NCBI GenBank assembly: GCA_020846005.1
Contig: JADLEQ010000119.1
Coordinates: 1-40,700 of the forward strand
DNA: 40,700 nt
Source: Polyangiaceae bacterium
GTDB lineage: Bacteria > Myxococcota_A > Polyangia > Polyangiales > Polyangiaceae
Direction of reading: 5' to 3'
How positions within the stretch are numbered: position 1 is the first letter of the stretch; the number at the start of each line of letters is the position of its first letter. This document shows, piece after piece, positions 8,914 through 21,354 of this stretch. Made by a program: the position numbers and the translations under genes. The notes under the pieces were generated by a model. It was not told the origin of the DNA. It saw only the letters and a list, made by a program, of their open reading frames with translations, and ran no database searches.

Positions 8914-9797
8914 CCGCTCCCGCCGTCGGGTGACGCCGCGTGGCGTGCCAGGTCGGTTACCCCCTCCTCGGTGGGCACGGACCAGGGCTCCGGGTCGGCG
9001 GCGGCCAGGCGCCACAGTAGGAGCGTCGCGCCGGCGGCGCCACACGGGAGGAGCAGGACGCCGAAGCACGGCACGGCGAACAGCGCGGCGAAGCCCAGAC
9101 CGAAGCCGAGCACGGCGCTCGCGTGCCGCCGGAGGAACCGCGCCCGAGCGCGCATGCGGACGCCCCGCAGCGTGAGCGGGTAGTCGAGCAGGTTCCACGC
9201 GAGCGTCAGCGCCGTGAGCGCCACCTGGAGCGGGACGACGACCACGCTCGCCGGGGGCACCAGCACGCCGACCAGCCAGAGCAGCGCGAGCGGAGGTCCC
9301 GCGACGGCCCACGCGAAGAGCTGCGCGCGGAGCCCGCACGCCATCTCCGCGAGCAGCCCGAGCTCCGCGCGGGCGGGCGCGCCGACCTCGCGCTCCACGT
9401 GTCCGACGATGCGCTCGAGCGCGGGCGCCGCCAGCGGTGGCGTGAGCGCCAGCGCGCCGAACAGGCCGAGCAGGCTCGCCAGCACGAGCGCGAGCCAGCG
9501 CACGGCGGCCCGACCCACGCCCGCGGCGGTGCCGGCCCAGCCGGTGTCGCCGCCGGGGGGGAGCCAGCCCTCGAGCGCGGGAGCGAGGACGGTGACTACG
9601 AGCCCGACGGCCGCCGCGCCGAGCGTCACCAGCACGACCGCGGGGACGACCGCGTAGGGCCACGTCCTCGGGTGGGTCGCGACGAACCCGACGCCGCGCG
9701 CCACGGAGGCGAGCCCGCTGAAGAAGCCGACGTGCTTCGGCGGGGCGCCTGCGCCCGGCGGAGACGCGGCAGCGGTCGTCGTGGGCCCGATCGACAT
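8910..9797 (-). CDS. EI24/CysZ-like integral membrane protein
   Basis: 295 residues, ATG at 9797. At least five long hydrophobic segments are visible (for example WPYAVVPAVVLVTLGAAAVG, AVRWLALVLASLLGLFGALA and SAVLGFGLGFAALFAVPC). The motif LDYPLTLRGVRMRARARFLR followed by a hydrophobic pair is typical of the EI24 (PF07264) group, which includes the sulfate transporter CysZ. The substrate cannot be read. No sulfur-assimilation genes are nearby, so I do not call it cysZ. Its stop (8910-8912) interlocks with the stop of the convergent gene. It is divergent from the TonB-dependent receptor, with only 73 bp between the two starts. Confidence 0.75.
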   Translation of the reverse strand: MSIGPTTTAAASPPGAGAPPKHVGFFSGLASVARGVGFVATHPRTWPYAVVPAVVLVTLGAAAVGLVVTVLAPALEGWLPPGGDTGWAGTAAGVGRAAVRWLALVLASLLGLFGALALTPPLAAPALERIVGHVEREVGAPARAELGLLAEMACGLRAQLFAWAVAGPPLALLWLVGVLVPPASVVVVPLQVALTALTLAWNLLDYPLTLRGVRMRARARFLRRHASAVLGFGLGFAALFAVPCFGVLLLPCGAAGATLLLWRLAAADPEPWSVPTEEGVTDLARHAASPDGGSG

Positions 9798-9870
9798 CGT
9801 CGCGCGTCGAGCCTACCGGCGCGGCGCGCGCTTGTCGCACGTCCGGGAACGCACTAGGCCGTGCGAGCGC

Positions 9871-12672
9871 ATGCTGCCCCCACCGTCGTTCCCCGCCCGA
9901 GCCCGGGGGTTCGTCCGCTCCCGGCCCATCGGCTGGCTCGCGCTCTTCGCCGTGGGGCTGGGCTCGACCGGCGCTCGCGCGCAGGAGGACGATCGGAGCG
10001 GCGCGGTGCCGAGCGGCGGCTCCGGAGCGGTCATCAAGCGCCCGGGCGACGCGCCGCCGGACCCAAAGAAGGCGGTGGTCGTCCCACCCAAGCTGGTCCG
10101 CTTCCAGGAGGCGCCGTACCCGAAGGAGGCTCAGGAGCAGGGCCTGCAGGGGAGCGTCGTCCTCACGCTCACCATCGACGCGACCGGCAAGGTGACGGCC
10201 GCCGAGGTCAAGGAGGGCGCCGGCCACGGCTTCGACGAGGCCGCGCAGGCCGCGGCGCTCGGGTTCGAGTTCGAGCCCGCGACCCGTGACGGCAAGCCCA
10301 TCCCCGTCAAGATCCTCTACCGGTACGACTTCACGCTGCGGCCCGCGACGCCTCCGCCCGACGCGCCTCCGCCGGCCCCCACCACCGGTAACCTGTCGGG
10401 GACGCTCCGGATCGCGGGCGCGGAGGCCCCGCTCGCAGGCGCCGAGGTGAGCGTCACCCTGCCGGATGGCAGCGTGCGGAAGGTGACGGCCGACGCGCAG
10501 GGGCGGTGGTCGCTCGAGGGGGTCGCGCCAGGGAAGTACCGCGTTCGGGTCGCCGCGCCCGGCTACGAGACGACGAGCGAGGACGAGATCGTGGCGGCTG
10601 GCGAGGCGACCGAGGTCGTCTACCGCGTCGTGCCCGAGGCCGAGGGCCTCGAGATCGACGTCGTCGGGGACAAGCCCCCGCGCGAGGTGACGCGGCGCAC
10701 GCTCGAGCGGCGCGAGATCTCGCGCATCCCGGGCACGGGAGGCGACGCGCTCCGCAGCATCCAGAGCCTCCCCGGCGTCGCGCGGCCGCCCGGGCTCGCC
10801 GGCCTGCTCATCGTGCGCGGCTCGGCTCCCCAGGACTCGCTCGCGTTCATCGACGGGACGGGCGTCCCGCTCATCTACCACTTCGGCGGGCTCTCGAGCG
10901 TCGTCCCCACCGAGCTGCTCGACCAGATCGACTTCTACCCGGGCAACTTCGGCGTCCGTTACGGCCGCCTGATGGGCGGGATCGTCGACGTGAAGCTCCG
11001 CCCTCCGAACACGGAGTGCCGCGGCGACTACGGCAAGTCCAAAGAGGCGGCCGGCAACGACTGCTTCCACGGCCTCGCGCAGCTCGACCTGATCGACGGC
11101 CGGCTGATGCTGGAGGGCCCGATCACCGACGGCTGGTCGTTCCTCGTCGCCGGGCGGCGGAGCTGGATCGACGCGTGGATCACGCCCGTGCTCGAGGAGG
11201 CCGGGGCCGGGGTCACCAGCGCGCCGGTCTACTACGACTACCAGGCGATCGTGGAGGCGAAGCCGACCGCGAAGTCTCGCTTCAGCCTCCGCGCCTACGG
11301 CTCCGACGACCGGTTCGAGATCCTGATCGAGGACCCGGCGGCTCAAGAGCCGGCGTTCGGCGGCAACCTGACCTTCGGCACCAGCTTCGTGCGCGTGCAG
11401 GGCCTGTACGAGACGGAGCTCAGCCGCCGGGTCTCGCTGTCGACCATGATCGCGACCGGGAAGAGCTCGCTCGGCTTCTCGCTCGGCACGTTCAAGTTCG
11501 AGGTGGACGTGTACCCGGTCGACATCAACAGCGAGTTCGCGCTGAAGGCCGCGGACGGCCTCACCTTCAACGCGGGCTACGAGCTGCAGCTCGCGCCGTT
11601 CGACGTGTTCGTCCGCGCCCCGCAGCCGCCGCGACCCGGGGAGCCCGATCCGGGGCCGTTCGTGACCCGCCCGCCGCTCGAGACGCAGGTCTCGGACACC
11701 GCGTTCCGCCCCGCCTGGTACCTGGACGCCGAGATCACGCCCGCCTACGGGCTGCGGATCGTCCCGGGCTTCCGTGTGGACTACGCGCGCGACACCGGGC
11801 ACGCGGACTTCAGCCCGCGCGTGGTGGCCCGGTACGACCTCGTCTCGCCGTTCGACGAAGGCGACACCGAGGCCGAGGCCTACGCCGGCGGGCGACGCCG
11901 GATGCGCACGACGGTGAAGGGCGGCGTCGGGCTCTTCCATCAGCCGCCGCAGTTCCAGGAGACGGACGAGGTGTTCGGCACGCCCGGGCTGCGCTCGAAC
12001 CGCGCCGTGCACTACAGTCTCGGCGTGGAGCAAGAGCTCACGCGCTGGATCGACCTGTCCGTCGAGGGGTTCTACAAGGATCTCACGCAGCAGGTCTCGC
12101 GCGGGGAGAACCTGGCAGGCGGCTTCAGCTATGGCAACAACGGTCTCGGCAGCACGATGGGCCTGGAGACGCTCCTCAAGTACAAGCCGGACGCCCGCTT
12201 CTTCGGCTGGCTCGCGTACACGCTCTCGCGGAGCGTGCGGCAGGACGGGCCGGGCGAGGAGGAGTACCTGATCCAGTTCGATCAGACCCACAACCTCACG
12301 CTCCTCGGGAGCTACCGCCTGGGGCGCGGGTGGGAGTTCGGCGCCAGGTTCCGCGTCATCTCGGGCGGCCTCGACACGCCCGTCCTGGCGCCGCCCGCGC
12401 TGCCCGCGCTCTACGCGGCCGACGCGGGCGCGTACGTGCCGCTGCAGGGTGAGCCCTTCAGCCGGCGGCTGCCGCTCTTCCACCAGCTCGATCTCCGGGT
12501 CGACAAGCGCTGGCAGTTCCGCCAGTGGGCGCTCAGCGCGTATCTGGACGTGCAGAACGCCTACAACAACGCCGCCGTGGAGTCGCTCCTCTACAACTAC
12601 GACTTCAGCCAGAGCACCGTGCAGACGGGCTTGCCCATCCTGCCGAGCATCGGCGTGCGGGGGGAGTTCTGA
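9871..12672 (+). CDS. TonB-dependent receptor with N-terminal TonB-like domain
   Basis: 933 residues. ATG at 9871 is chosen because a classical signal peptide follows (hydrophobic WLALFAVGLG, cleavage after GARA); the ribosome site is weak. Residues of about 70-155 resemble the TonB C-terminal domain (YPKEAQEQGLQGSVVLTLTI, then a DATGKV turn). Residues of about 173-240 are a carboxypeptidase-regulatory-like beta sandwich (APLAGAEVSVTLPDGS, GKYRVRVAAPGYE). The plug follows (about 265-385, with RSIQSLPGVARPP, LIVRGSAPQDS and GVRYGRLMGGIVDV), then a 22-strand-type barrel ending in GVRGEF. It should take up a siderophore, vitamin or glycan; no ligand is visible. TGATG couples it to the next lipoprotein gene. 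Confidence 0.92.
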   Translation: MLPPPSFPARARGFVRSRPIGWLALFAVGLGSTGARAQEDDRSGAVPSGGSGAVIKRPGDAPPDPKKAVVVPPKLVRFQEAPYPKEAQEQGLQGSVVLTLTIDATGKVTAAEVKEGAGHGFDEAAQAAALGFEFEPATRDGKPIPVKILYRYDFTLRPATPPPDAPPPAPTTGNLSGTLRIAGAEAPLAGAEVSVTLPDGSVRKVTADAQGRWSLEGVAPGKYRVRVAAPGYETTSEDEIVAAGEATEVVYRVVPEAEGLEIDVVGDKPPREVTRRTLERREISRIPGTGGDALRSIQSLPGVARPPGLAGLLIVRGSAPQDSLAFIDGTGVPLIYHFGGLSSVVPTELLDQIDFYPGNFGVRYGRLMGGIVDVKLRPPNTECRGDYGKSKEAAGNDCFHGLAQLDLIDGRLMLEGPITDGWSFLVAGRRSWIDAWITPVLEEAGAGVTSAPVYYDYQAIVEAKPTAKSRFSLRAYGSDDRFEILIEDPAAQEPAFGGNLTFGTSFVRVQGLYETELSRRVSLSTMIATGKSSLGFSLGTFKFEVDVYPVDINSEFALKAADGLTFNAGYELQLAPFDVFVRAPQPPRPGEPDPGPFVTRPPLETQVSDTAFRPAWYLDAEITPAYGLRIVPGFRVDYARDTGHADFSPRVVARYDLVSPFDEGDTEAEAYAGGRRRMRTTVKGGVGLFHQPPQFQETDEVFGTPGLRSNRAVHYSLGVEQELTRWIDLSVEGFYKDLTQQVSRGENLAGGFSYGNNGLGSTMGLETLLKYKPDARFFGWLAYTLSRSVRQDGPGEEEYLIQFDQTHNLTLLGSYRLGRGWEFGARFRVISGGLDTPVLAPPALPALYAADAGAYVPLQGEPFSRRLPLFHQLDLRVDKRWQFRQWALSAYLDVQNAYNNAAVESLLYNYDFSQSTVQTGLPILPSIGVRGEF

Positions 12673-13691
12673 TGCGCCGCGCCGCGCTCCTGCTGGGCGT
12701 CGTCGCCGCGCTCGGCTGCGCGCCCGAGCTCGACGTGCCGAGCGAGGTGCAGTCGCTGCGCGTGCTCGGCGTCCAGAAGTCGAAGCCCTACGCGCGGCCC
12801 GGCGAGGCGGTGGATCTCGCCGTGCTCTGGCACGACGGCCGCCCCCCGGAGCTGCGCACGCCGGTCGAGGTGGCGTGGTTCAGCGGATGCGTCAACCCGC
12901 CGGCGGATCTCTTCTACGGCTGCTTCCAGTCGCTCGCGGAGGCCGAGCCGCCGGCGCCCGGCGCCCCGCCGCCGCCTGGGTTCGGGTTCGGCACGGGCGA
13001 CACCTTCGCCGTGACGCTGCCCGCGGACGTGCTGTCGAGCCGCCCTCCTCCCACGGATCCGGAGATCGTGCCGTATGGCACGGCGTTCGTCTTCTTCGCG
13101 GTGTGTGGCGGCACGATCGAGCCCGGGACGGCGGCGGACGGCTTCCCCCTCGTGTGCCGGGGCCCGAGCGGGGCGCTCCTCGGCTCGCGCGACTTCGTCG
13201 CGGGGTACTCCACGATCTACGCCTATGAGTCCGTCTCCAACGCCAACCCGGCCATCGGGGGCTTCCGCTTCAACGGCGTCGACGTCGACACGGACTGCGT
13301 GGGCGTCGACTGCCTCGGCCCCGATGACACCGACCCGCAGTGCTCGGCGACCGGCGCGACGCCCTGTGTCGATGCCTGCGCGGCGGACGGCGACCCCGCG
13401 GAGTGCCCCGGGTACTCGATCACGCCCGTGCTCGACCCTTCCATCGTGGAGCCGGATCGCACGCAGCCCTCGCGGGGGTACTCGGAGCAGCTCTGGATCG
13501 CGTACTACGTCGAGCGGGGCAGCGTCGATCGGGAGCTCCGGCTGGTGAGCGACGCGGTGAAGGGCTGGCGCCCCGAGTTCGCGACGCAGCTCTACGCGCC
13601 GAAGGAGAAGGGCCCCATGTACGTGTGGGCCGTCGTGCGCGACAACCGCGGCGGACAGAACTGGACCCGCATGAAGGTGATCGTCCGGTGA
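12672..13691 (+). CDS. Lipoprotein coupled to the TonB-dependent receptor
   Basis: 339 residues. Its ATG overlaps the receptor stop in TGATG, so translation is coupled. The signal MRRAALLLGVVAALGC has a clean LGC lipobox. No named domain is visible. The protein has several Cys residues, a Pro-rich stretch near residues 95-105, and an acidic Cys-rich loop near 200-240 (DTDCVGVDCLGPDDTD). The C-terminus (MYVWAVVRDNRGGQNW) reads like a beta-rich Ig-like end. Strict linkage suggests it works with the receptor, for example as a surface-exposed substrate-binding partner. That is inference from position. Confidence 0.85.
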   Translation: MRRAALLLGVVAALGCAPELDVPSEVQSLRVLGVQKSKPYARPGEAVDLAVLWHDGRPPELRTPVEVAWFSGCVNPPADLFYGCFQSLAEAEPPAPGAPPPPGFGFGTGDTFAVTLPADVLSSRPPPTDPEIVPYGTAFVFFAVCGGTIEPGTAADGFPLVCRGPSGALLGSRDFVAGYSTIYAYESVSNANPAIGGFRFNGVDVDTDCVGVDCLGPDDTDPQCSATGATPCVDACAADGDPAECPGYSITPVLDPSIVEPDRTQPSRGYSEQLWIAYYVERGSVDRELRLVSDAVKGWRPEFATQLYAPKEKGPMYVWAVVRDNRGGQNWTRMKVIVR

Positions 13692-14105
13692 GCTGCCGCG
13701 GGCTCGCGATCCTGCTCGGGGTCGCGATGGGCGCGGGCTGCACCTGTTCGCGAGAGGGCGCCGCGCCCGCACCGCCGGCGTCCGCCTCCGCGACGGGCGG
13801 GCGAACGGTGAACCTGGCCGAGAGCCGGCGCGTGCAGGCGCGACTCGCGGCGGCCAGCGCGTCGGCGGGCGAGAGCGCGCCACCGGCGACGGACGGCCGG
13901 GAGCGCGTGAAGGGGGAGGCGCTCCACCGCGCGCTGGGCGGGCCCTGCCGCGGCGACCGCGCGTGCCTGCTCGAGCGCTGCGGGCAGGCGTGCTCGGAGT
14001 GGATCCGCGAGGCCTACGCGCCGGGCGCCTTCGCGTCGCCGCGGCACGCCGTCCAGGTGCAGGTGAATTGCACGGGGGCGTGTCTCGGCGGCGGGGACGC
14101 GGGCG

Positions 14106-14128
<23 letters not shown>
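13688..14128 (+). CDS. Small lipoprotein, third gene of the receptor operon
   Basis: 146 residues from GTG at 13688, which overlaps the preceding stop as GTGA. The signal ends in MGAGC. An Ala/Ser-rich linker is followed by a C-terminal domain with six Cys between about residues 84 and 130 (CRGDRACLLERCGQAC, then C and C), probably paired. I recognise no family. Its last 23 bp overlap the 3' end of the convergent phosphoesterase gene. Confidence 0.78.
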
Positions 14129-17408
<3,280 letters not shown>

Positions 17409-17415
17409 GCCCGCG

Positions 17416-18528
17416 CTAGGTGCCCTCGAGCGCGATCGTCAGCTCGACGTGCAGCCCGGAGCGCAGCGTGAACCAGGCGCGCCCGGGCTTCCCCCGCTCC
17501 GGCGGCGAGTGCCCGAGGTCCTGGACGTGGTGCGGCTCGCCGAAATCCTCGACGGGGGCGCGTCGCTCCACTCGGAACCGGAGCCGGAAGCTGGCGCTGC
17601 CCTCGCGGACCTGCGCTCCGTCCAGCGCGAAGCGCCCGCCGCGCAGCAGCAGCACCGCGCGCTCCAGCATGCGCATGACGTGCGCGGGCGGGCCGTCGTC
17701 GGCCGTGACCGCGGTGAGCTTCCCTGTGGAGTCCACGCTCACGGTGAACCTCACCTCCTTGGACTCGCCGAGCGGCAGGGAGCGCCATACCTGGTCGGGG
17801 TTGGCTGCCTCGGGGAGCGCCCGCACGAAGGCCTTCGCGAGCCCGCGGACCGGGCCCCCCGCAACGTCTGCGCCTGCGGCGGACGCGCCTCCGCTCGACG
17901 CGCTGCCGGGCGGACGCGCCGCTGCGCTCGTCGCGGACGCAGCCGCGGCGGTCCTCCGCGAGCGCGCGCCCTCTCGCGCTCGGCGGGCGCGCTCGGCGCG
18001 CTCGGCGTCGCGTCGCGCGGCGGTCACGTCCTGGCGCGCGGCGCGGGTGCGCCGCTCGTCCAGGCGCTCCGCCCGCCGCTGGCGGGGCGCGGTGGTGCGC
18101 GGCGGCGCGACCGGAGGCAGCGTCGGCGTATGCTCCGCCGGCGGCAGCAGCGCCACCAGCGGGTCGGGCGGCGTGGGGAGCGGGGTCAGACCGGTGACGA
18201 GGCGCGGGCCGTCCGCTGCGCGGCGCTCCGGCGGCGGCTCGGCTGGGCCCGGGGGCGGCTCCGGCGAGGGCGGAGCGGCGCGGGGCTCCTCGCTCGGCAG
18301 CGCGGGCTCCGGCGCCGGGAGCGCCGCTGCGGCGCTCTCGCGCGCCGCTGCGAGCACGTCGACATCGAAGGTCGAGCCGCTCCAGACATCCGGCGCCTCC
18401 GACGCGGCGGCGCGCGGGCCCGCGGGGGAGGGGAGCGCGCCCGCCGCCGACCACGCGCCGCCCACGACGAGGCCGTGCAGGAGCACGGACACGGCGAGAG
18501 ACGGGGGGAGCCGGACGGGGCGGGGCAT
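17416..18528 (-). CDS. TonB-like periplasmic protein
   Basis: 370 residues. ATG at 18528 is preceded by GGAGGTTG and overlaps the stop of the cyclase gene (TGATG). A single N-terminal membrane segment (SLAVSVLLHGLVVGGAW) anchors a long Pro/Ala/Glu-rich stretch, then an Arg/Ala-rich charged helix (about 165-225). The C-terminal domain of about 110 residues contains VSVDSTGKLTAV and ERAVLLLRGGRFAL, the turn and helix pattern of TonB or AgmX-type C-terminal domains. It may transmit energy to outer-membrane receptors, but no ExbB/ExbD genes are nearby. A structural or gliding-related role is also possible. Confidence 0.7.
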   Translation of the reverse strand: MPRPVRLPPSLAVSVLLHGLVVGGAWSAAGALPSPAGPRAAASEAPDVWSGSTFDVDVLAAARESAAAALPAPEPALPSEEPRAAPPSPEPPPGPAEPPPERRAADGPRLVTGLTPLPTPPDPLVALLPPAEHTPTLPPVAPPRTTAPRQRRAERLDERRTRAARQDVTAARRDAERAERARRAREGARSRRTAAAASATSAAARPPGSASSGGASAAGADVAGGPVRGLAKAFVRALPEAANPDQVWRSLPLGESKEVRFTVSVDSTGKLTAVTADDGPPAHVMRMLERAVLLLRGGRFALDGAQVREGSASFRLRFRVERRAPVEDFGEPHHVQDLGHSPPERGKPGRAWFTLRSGLHVELTIALEGT

Positions 18529-19673
18529 CAACCTCCGTGCGACAGTCCGAGCACGCCCGGGTTCCCGCTGATGCGGCTCGCGCTCTCTGCCGTCGCGACG
18601 CCGTCGCCGCCGCGCTGCTTGGCGACGTAGGTGCTCTCGTCCGCTCGCCGCACCCACGACCGCGGGTCGTCATCTGGGCGCGCGGCGGCGACGCCCACGC
18701 TCGCGGTGACCGGACGCGCGGCGTCGAACGCCGCGCCTACCGCGCGCACGGCGGCGGCCAGGCGCTCCGCGGCAGCGCAGGCGCTCTCTACGTCCGTGTC
18801 GGGGAGCAGGGCGAGGAACTCGTCGCCGCCGTACCGGCCCGCGACGTCCACCGCGCGCGTGGACTCCTGGATGGCGCCGGCGATGCGCTGGAGCAGCTCG
18901 TCCCCTCGGACGTGCCCGCACTCGTCGTTGACGCGCTTGAAGCCGTCGAGGTCGACCATGAGCAGCGTGGACGTCGCGCCGCGCTTCACCCGCTCGATCT
19001 CGCGGGTCACCCGCTCCACCAGGTGCCGGCGGTTGTAGAGCTGGGTGAGGGGATCGCGGTGGCTGAGCGCCTCGAGGCGCTCGTTCATGGCGAGCAGCTC
19101 GGCCTCGTTCCGGCGGATCGCCACCGCGAGGGAGCTCACGATGACGGTCGTGAGCGGCATCAGCACGCCCACGATGGCCACCGCCATCGCGACGCCCGCG
19201 GCGCCCGGGGGGCGGGTCGGCGCCCAGGGCGGCGCCGCGGGGGCGTACGCGAGCGCGCCGGTGAGCTCTCCGGCCACGATCGCGGCGTAGCTCAGCGCGC
19301 CTGCGCCGGCCAGGAAGAACGCCACGCGGCGCGTGTGGATGAGCGCCATCACCATCCCCAGGTAGGCGTAGAGCGCGACCACGACGGTCGTCGCCGAGCC
19401 CGTCATGTGCACCATGTACCCGAGGATCGCGAGGTCGAAGCAGCCGCCGACGAGCGCGCGGACCTCGCCGCCGCGGCCGCGACGGATGAAGAGCTGGATC
19501 ACCAGGGCGCTCGCCACGTAGGCGGCGAACGGCGGCAGGTGGCGCTCCGGGTCGGGCAGGGTGAAGTACCCGAGCGCCGCCGCCGTGACCGCGAGGGCGA
19601 CCCGGGACCAGCCCGCGTACCAGGCGTACCGATGCGCCCACGCGCCGGGCTGTGAGGAGGTGGCCCCCGTCAT
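18528..19673 (-). CDS. Membrane diguanylate cyclase (GGDEF)
   Basis: 381 residues, ATG at 19673. The N-terminal half has about six hydrophobic helices (residues of about 20-195) and no recognised sensor family. The GGDEF domain starts near 210 (LSHRDPLTQLYNRRHL). It has the substrate pocket (MVDLDGFKRVNDECGH), the catalytic motif YGGDEF (GGDEF at 282-286) and a product-inhibition I-site RAVD exactly five residues before it (273-276). It should make cyclic di-GMP from two GTP and be feedback-inhibited. A TGATG overlap couples it to the TonB-like gene downstream, an unusual partner. Confidence 0.93.
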   Translation of the reverse strand: MTGATSSQPGAWAHRYAWYAGWSRVALAVTAAALGYFTLPDPERHLPPFAAYVASALVIQLFIRRGRGGEVRALVGGCFDLAILGYMVHMTGSATTVVVALYAYLGMVMALIHTRRVAFFLAGAGALSYAAIVAGELTGALAYAPAAPPWAPTRPPGAAGVAMAVAIVGVLMPLTTVIVSSLAVAIRRNEAELLAMNERLEALSHRDPLTQLYNRRHLVERVTREIERVKRGATSTLLMVDLDGFKRVNDECGHVRGDELLQRIAGAIQESTRAVDVAGRYGGDEFLALLPDTDVESACAAAERLAAAVRAVGAAFDAARPVTASVGVAAARPDDDPRSWVRRADESTYVAKQRGGDGVATAESASRISGNPGVLGLSHGG

Positions 19674-19674
19674 C

Positions 19675-19684
19675 GAGACGTCTC
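19675..19684. promoter_or_regulatory. Possible operator palindrome GAGACGTCTC
   Basis: A perfect 10-bp palindrome two bases upstream of the diguanylate cyclase start codon. It sits where a ribosome site would be expected and replaces it, so a bound protein or RNA structure here could affect initiation. A chance match is quite possible in this GC-rich DNA. Confidence 0.3.
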
Positions 19685-19815
19685 ACGAGCATGACACGTT
19701 CGTCGCGTCCAGGCCCGCCAGGCACGATCCCTGGACCGGGGCACGGCGGGGGCGGGGGGCTCGGTGGCCCGCCGGGCCGCAGCGGGGGCGAGGCGGCGCG
19801 CGCCAGCGGCGCGCG

Positions 19816-21354
19816 TCAGCGGCGTGGGGCGAGCGTGCGGAGGACGGCGCCGTCCCGCGCGTGGAGCACGACGGGGCGGCTCGCCGGGGCGGTGGGCTCG
19901 AGCGCCTTCCAATCCCCGGCCACGACGACATCGTACCGGCTCGCGTCGCAGTAGGCCTGGCTCGCCTGCGTCGCCTGCTCGAGGGTCACCGCGCCGACAC
20001 GGCGCGGCCAGTCCGTGACCCAGGTGGGCGAGCGCCCGAGCGCCGGCACGAGCGCGAGCGTCCCCGCGACCGCCCCGACCGTCTCGAACTCGCTCGGGTA
20101 GCCGAGGAGGAGCCCCTCCACGGCCTCGTCGCGCTCGATCTGGCGGAACGGCGCGTCGGCGCAGAGCCCGGCCAGCTCCTTCTCGATCTCGCGCACGCTG
20201 TCCCACGTGTGCTCCGTCTTCACGCCGGCCGCGATGGCGTACAGGCCCGCGGCGCGGAAGCGGCGGAACTGCCCGCGGGCACCGTACGTCCAGCCCTTGT
20301 CTTCGCGCAGGTTCAGGTTGATGCGCCCCGTGAAGGACTCGCCGAACGCGCGGTTGAAGACGAGCGCGGGGAAATGCTCGTCCGAGCCATCGGGCGGCGC
20401 CCGGCGCGCCACCGCGACGGACGCCTGCGTGCCCCCGGGGTAGTCGACCACGTGCAGCGCCGGGCTCCCCGGCGCCTCGACGGTCTGCGCCGCCGCGCTC
20501 GCCTTGCCGGTCCAGTCGCCGAACGCGGCGCCGAGGGCGCGCTCCACCTCCGCGCGCTCCACCCGACCGACCACCACGAGGGCGACCGAGTCGGGCGCGA
20601 AGACCGCCGCGTGCTGTGCCTTCACGTCGGCGCGGCGCAGGCGCTTCAGCGACGCCTGCGACCCGGAGGGTAGCTCCCCCGCGTACCCGCCGCCGAAGAG
20701 CGCTCGCCGGAGCGCCGCGCTCCGACCGGAGGTCGGCTCGGCTTCGCGCTTCATCGCCGCGGCGACGCCCTCGTCGCGCACGCGGGTCACGTCGGCGTCC
20801 TCGAACCGCGGGCGCCGCGCGAAGTCCGCGAGGAGCGTGGCGGCCTCGCCGAACGCGTCGGCGAGCAGCGTCATCCAGAGCGTCGCGTGGTCTACCTCGA
20901 CGGAGACGCCGTAGTCGATCGCGCGATCGCGGAGCTCGCGGCTCACGTCGAGGGCGCTCCGTGCCCCGGCGCCCTCGTCGAGCAGCGACACCATGAGCTC
21001 GGTGAGCCCGCTCTTGCCCCGAGGATCCGTCGCGGAGCCGTGGGTGACGACCAGCGCGAGCGCGACGAGCGGTGTCGAGCCCTGCCGCGAGTGCAGGACG
21101 CGGATCCCGTTCGGCAGCGAGTACGACTCGACCGGCGGGGGCGCCCACTCGGGCGTCGGCCCGGGCTCGGGGAGCCGGGTGCGATCGACGGCCGACGCGA
21201 CCGTCGCCGCCGAGCCCGCCGCCGGTGGCGCCGCGCTCGCGTGGGGCTGGGGCGCGGCCGCGGGCGGCGGCTCACCGCACGCCGCGGCCCCGGCGCCGAG
21301 CGCGAGCGCAGCCAGGCGCACCCCCCGCACGAGCCGACCTGCGCGCGCGCTCAC
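19816..21354 (-). CDS. M16 peptidase-like lipoprotein without zinc motif
   Basis: 512 residues from GTG at 21354, overlapping the stop of the M16 gene upstream as GTGA. The signal ends in GAGAAAC, so it is probably a lipoprotein. The M16 fold is visible (YSLPNGIRVLHSRQGSTPLVALALVV, then VVGRVERAEVERALGAAFGDW, and a second half with FNRAFGESFTGRINLNLREDKGWTYGARG). Where active members have HxxEH, this protein reads LTELMVSLLDEG, so the zinc ligands are missing. In two-chain M16 peptidases the inactive chain carries the R/Y pair that helps to bind peptide, and KGWTYG fits that. It very likely pairs with the active protein encoded just upstream. Confidence 0.9.
   Translation of the reverse strand: MSARAGRLVRGVRLAALALGAGAAACGEPPPAAAPQPHASAAPPAAGSAATVASAVDRTRLPEPGPTPEWAPPPVESYSLPNGIRVLHSRQGSTPLVALALVVTHGSATDPRGKSGLTELMVSLLDEGAGARSALDVSRELRDRAIDYGVSVEVDHATLWMTLLADAFGEAATLLADFARRPRFEDADVTRVRDEGVAAAMKREAEPTSGRSAALRRALFGGGYAGELPSGSQASLKRLRRADVKAQHAAVFAPDSVALVVVGRVERAEVERALGAAFGDWTGKASAAAQTVEAPGSPALHVVDYPGGTQASVAVARRAPPDGSDEHFPALVFNRAFGESFTGRINLNLREDKGWTYGARGQFRRFRAAGLYAIAAGVKTEHTWDSVREIEKELAGLCADAPFRQIERDEAVEGLLLGYPSEFETVGAVAGTLALVPALGRSPTWVTDWPRRVGAVTLEQATQASQAYCDASRYDVVVAGDWKALEPTAPASRPVVLHARDGAVLRTLAPRR

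Noticed and set aside
8910-9797. Calling the EI24-like protein CysZ
   Set aside because: The family is broader than sulfate transport and no sulfur-assimilation genes are nearby.
8749-12483. 1244-codon open frame on the minus strand across the TonB-dependent receptor
   Set aside because: Same shadow effect; it crosses both the EI24-like gene and the receptor, and its translation shows no domain.
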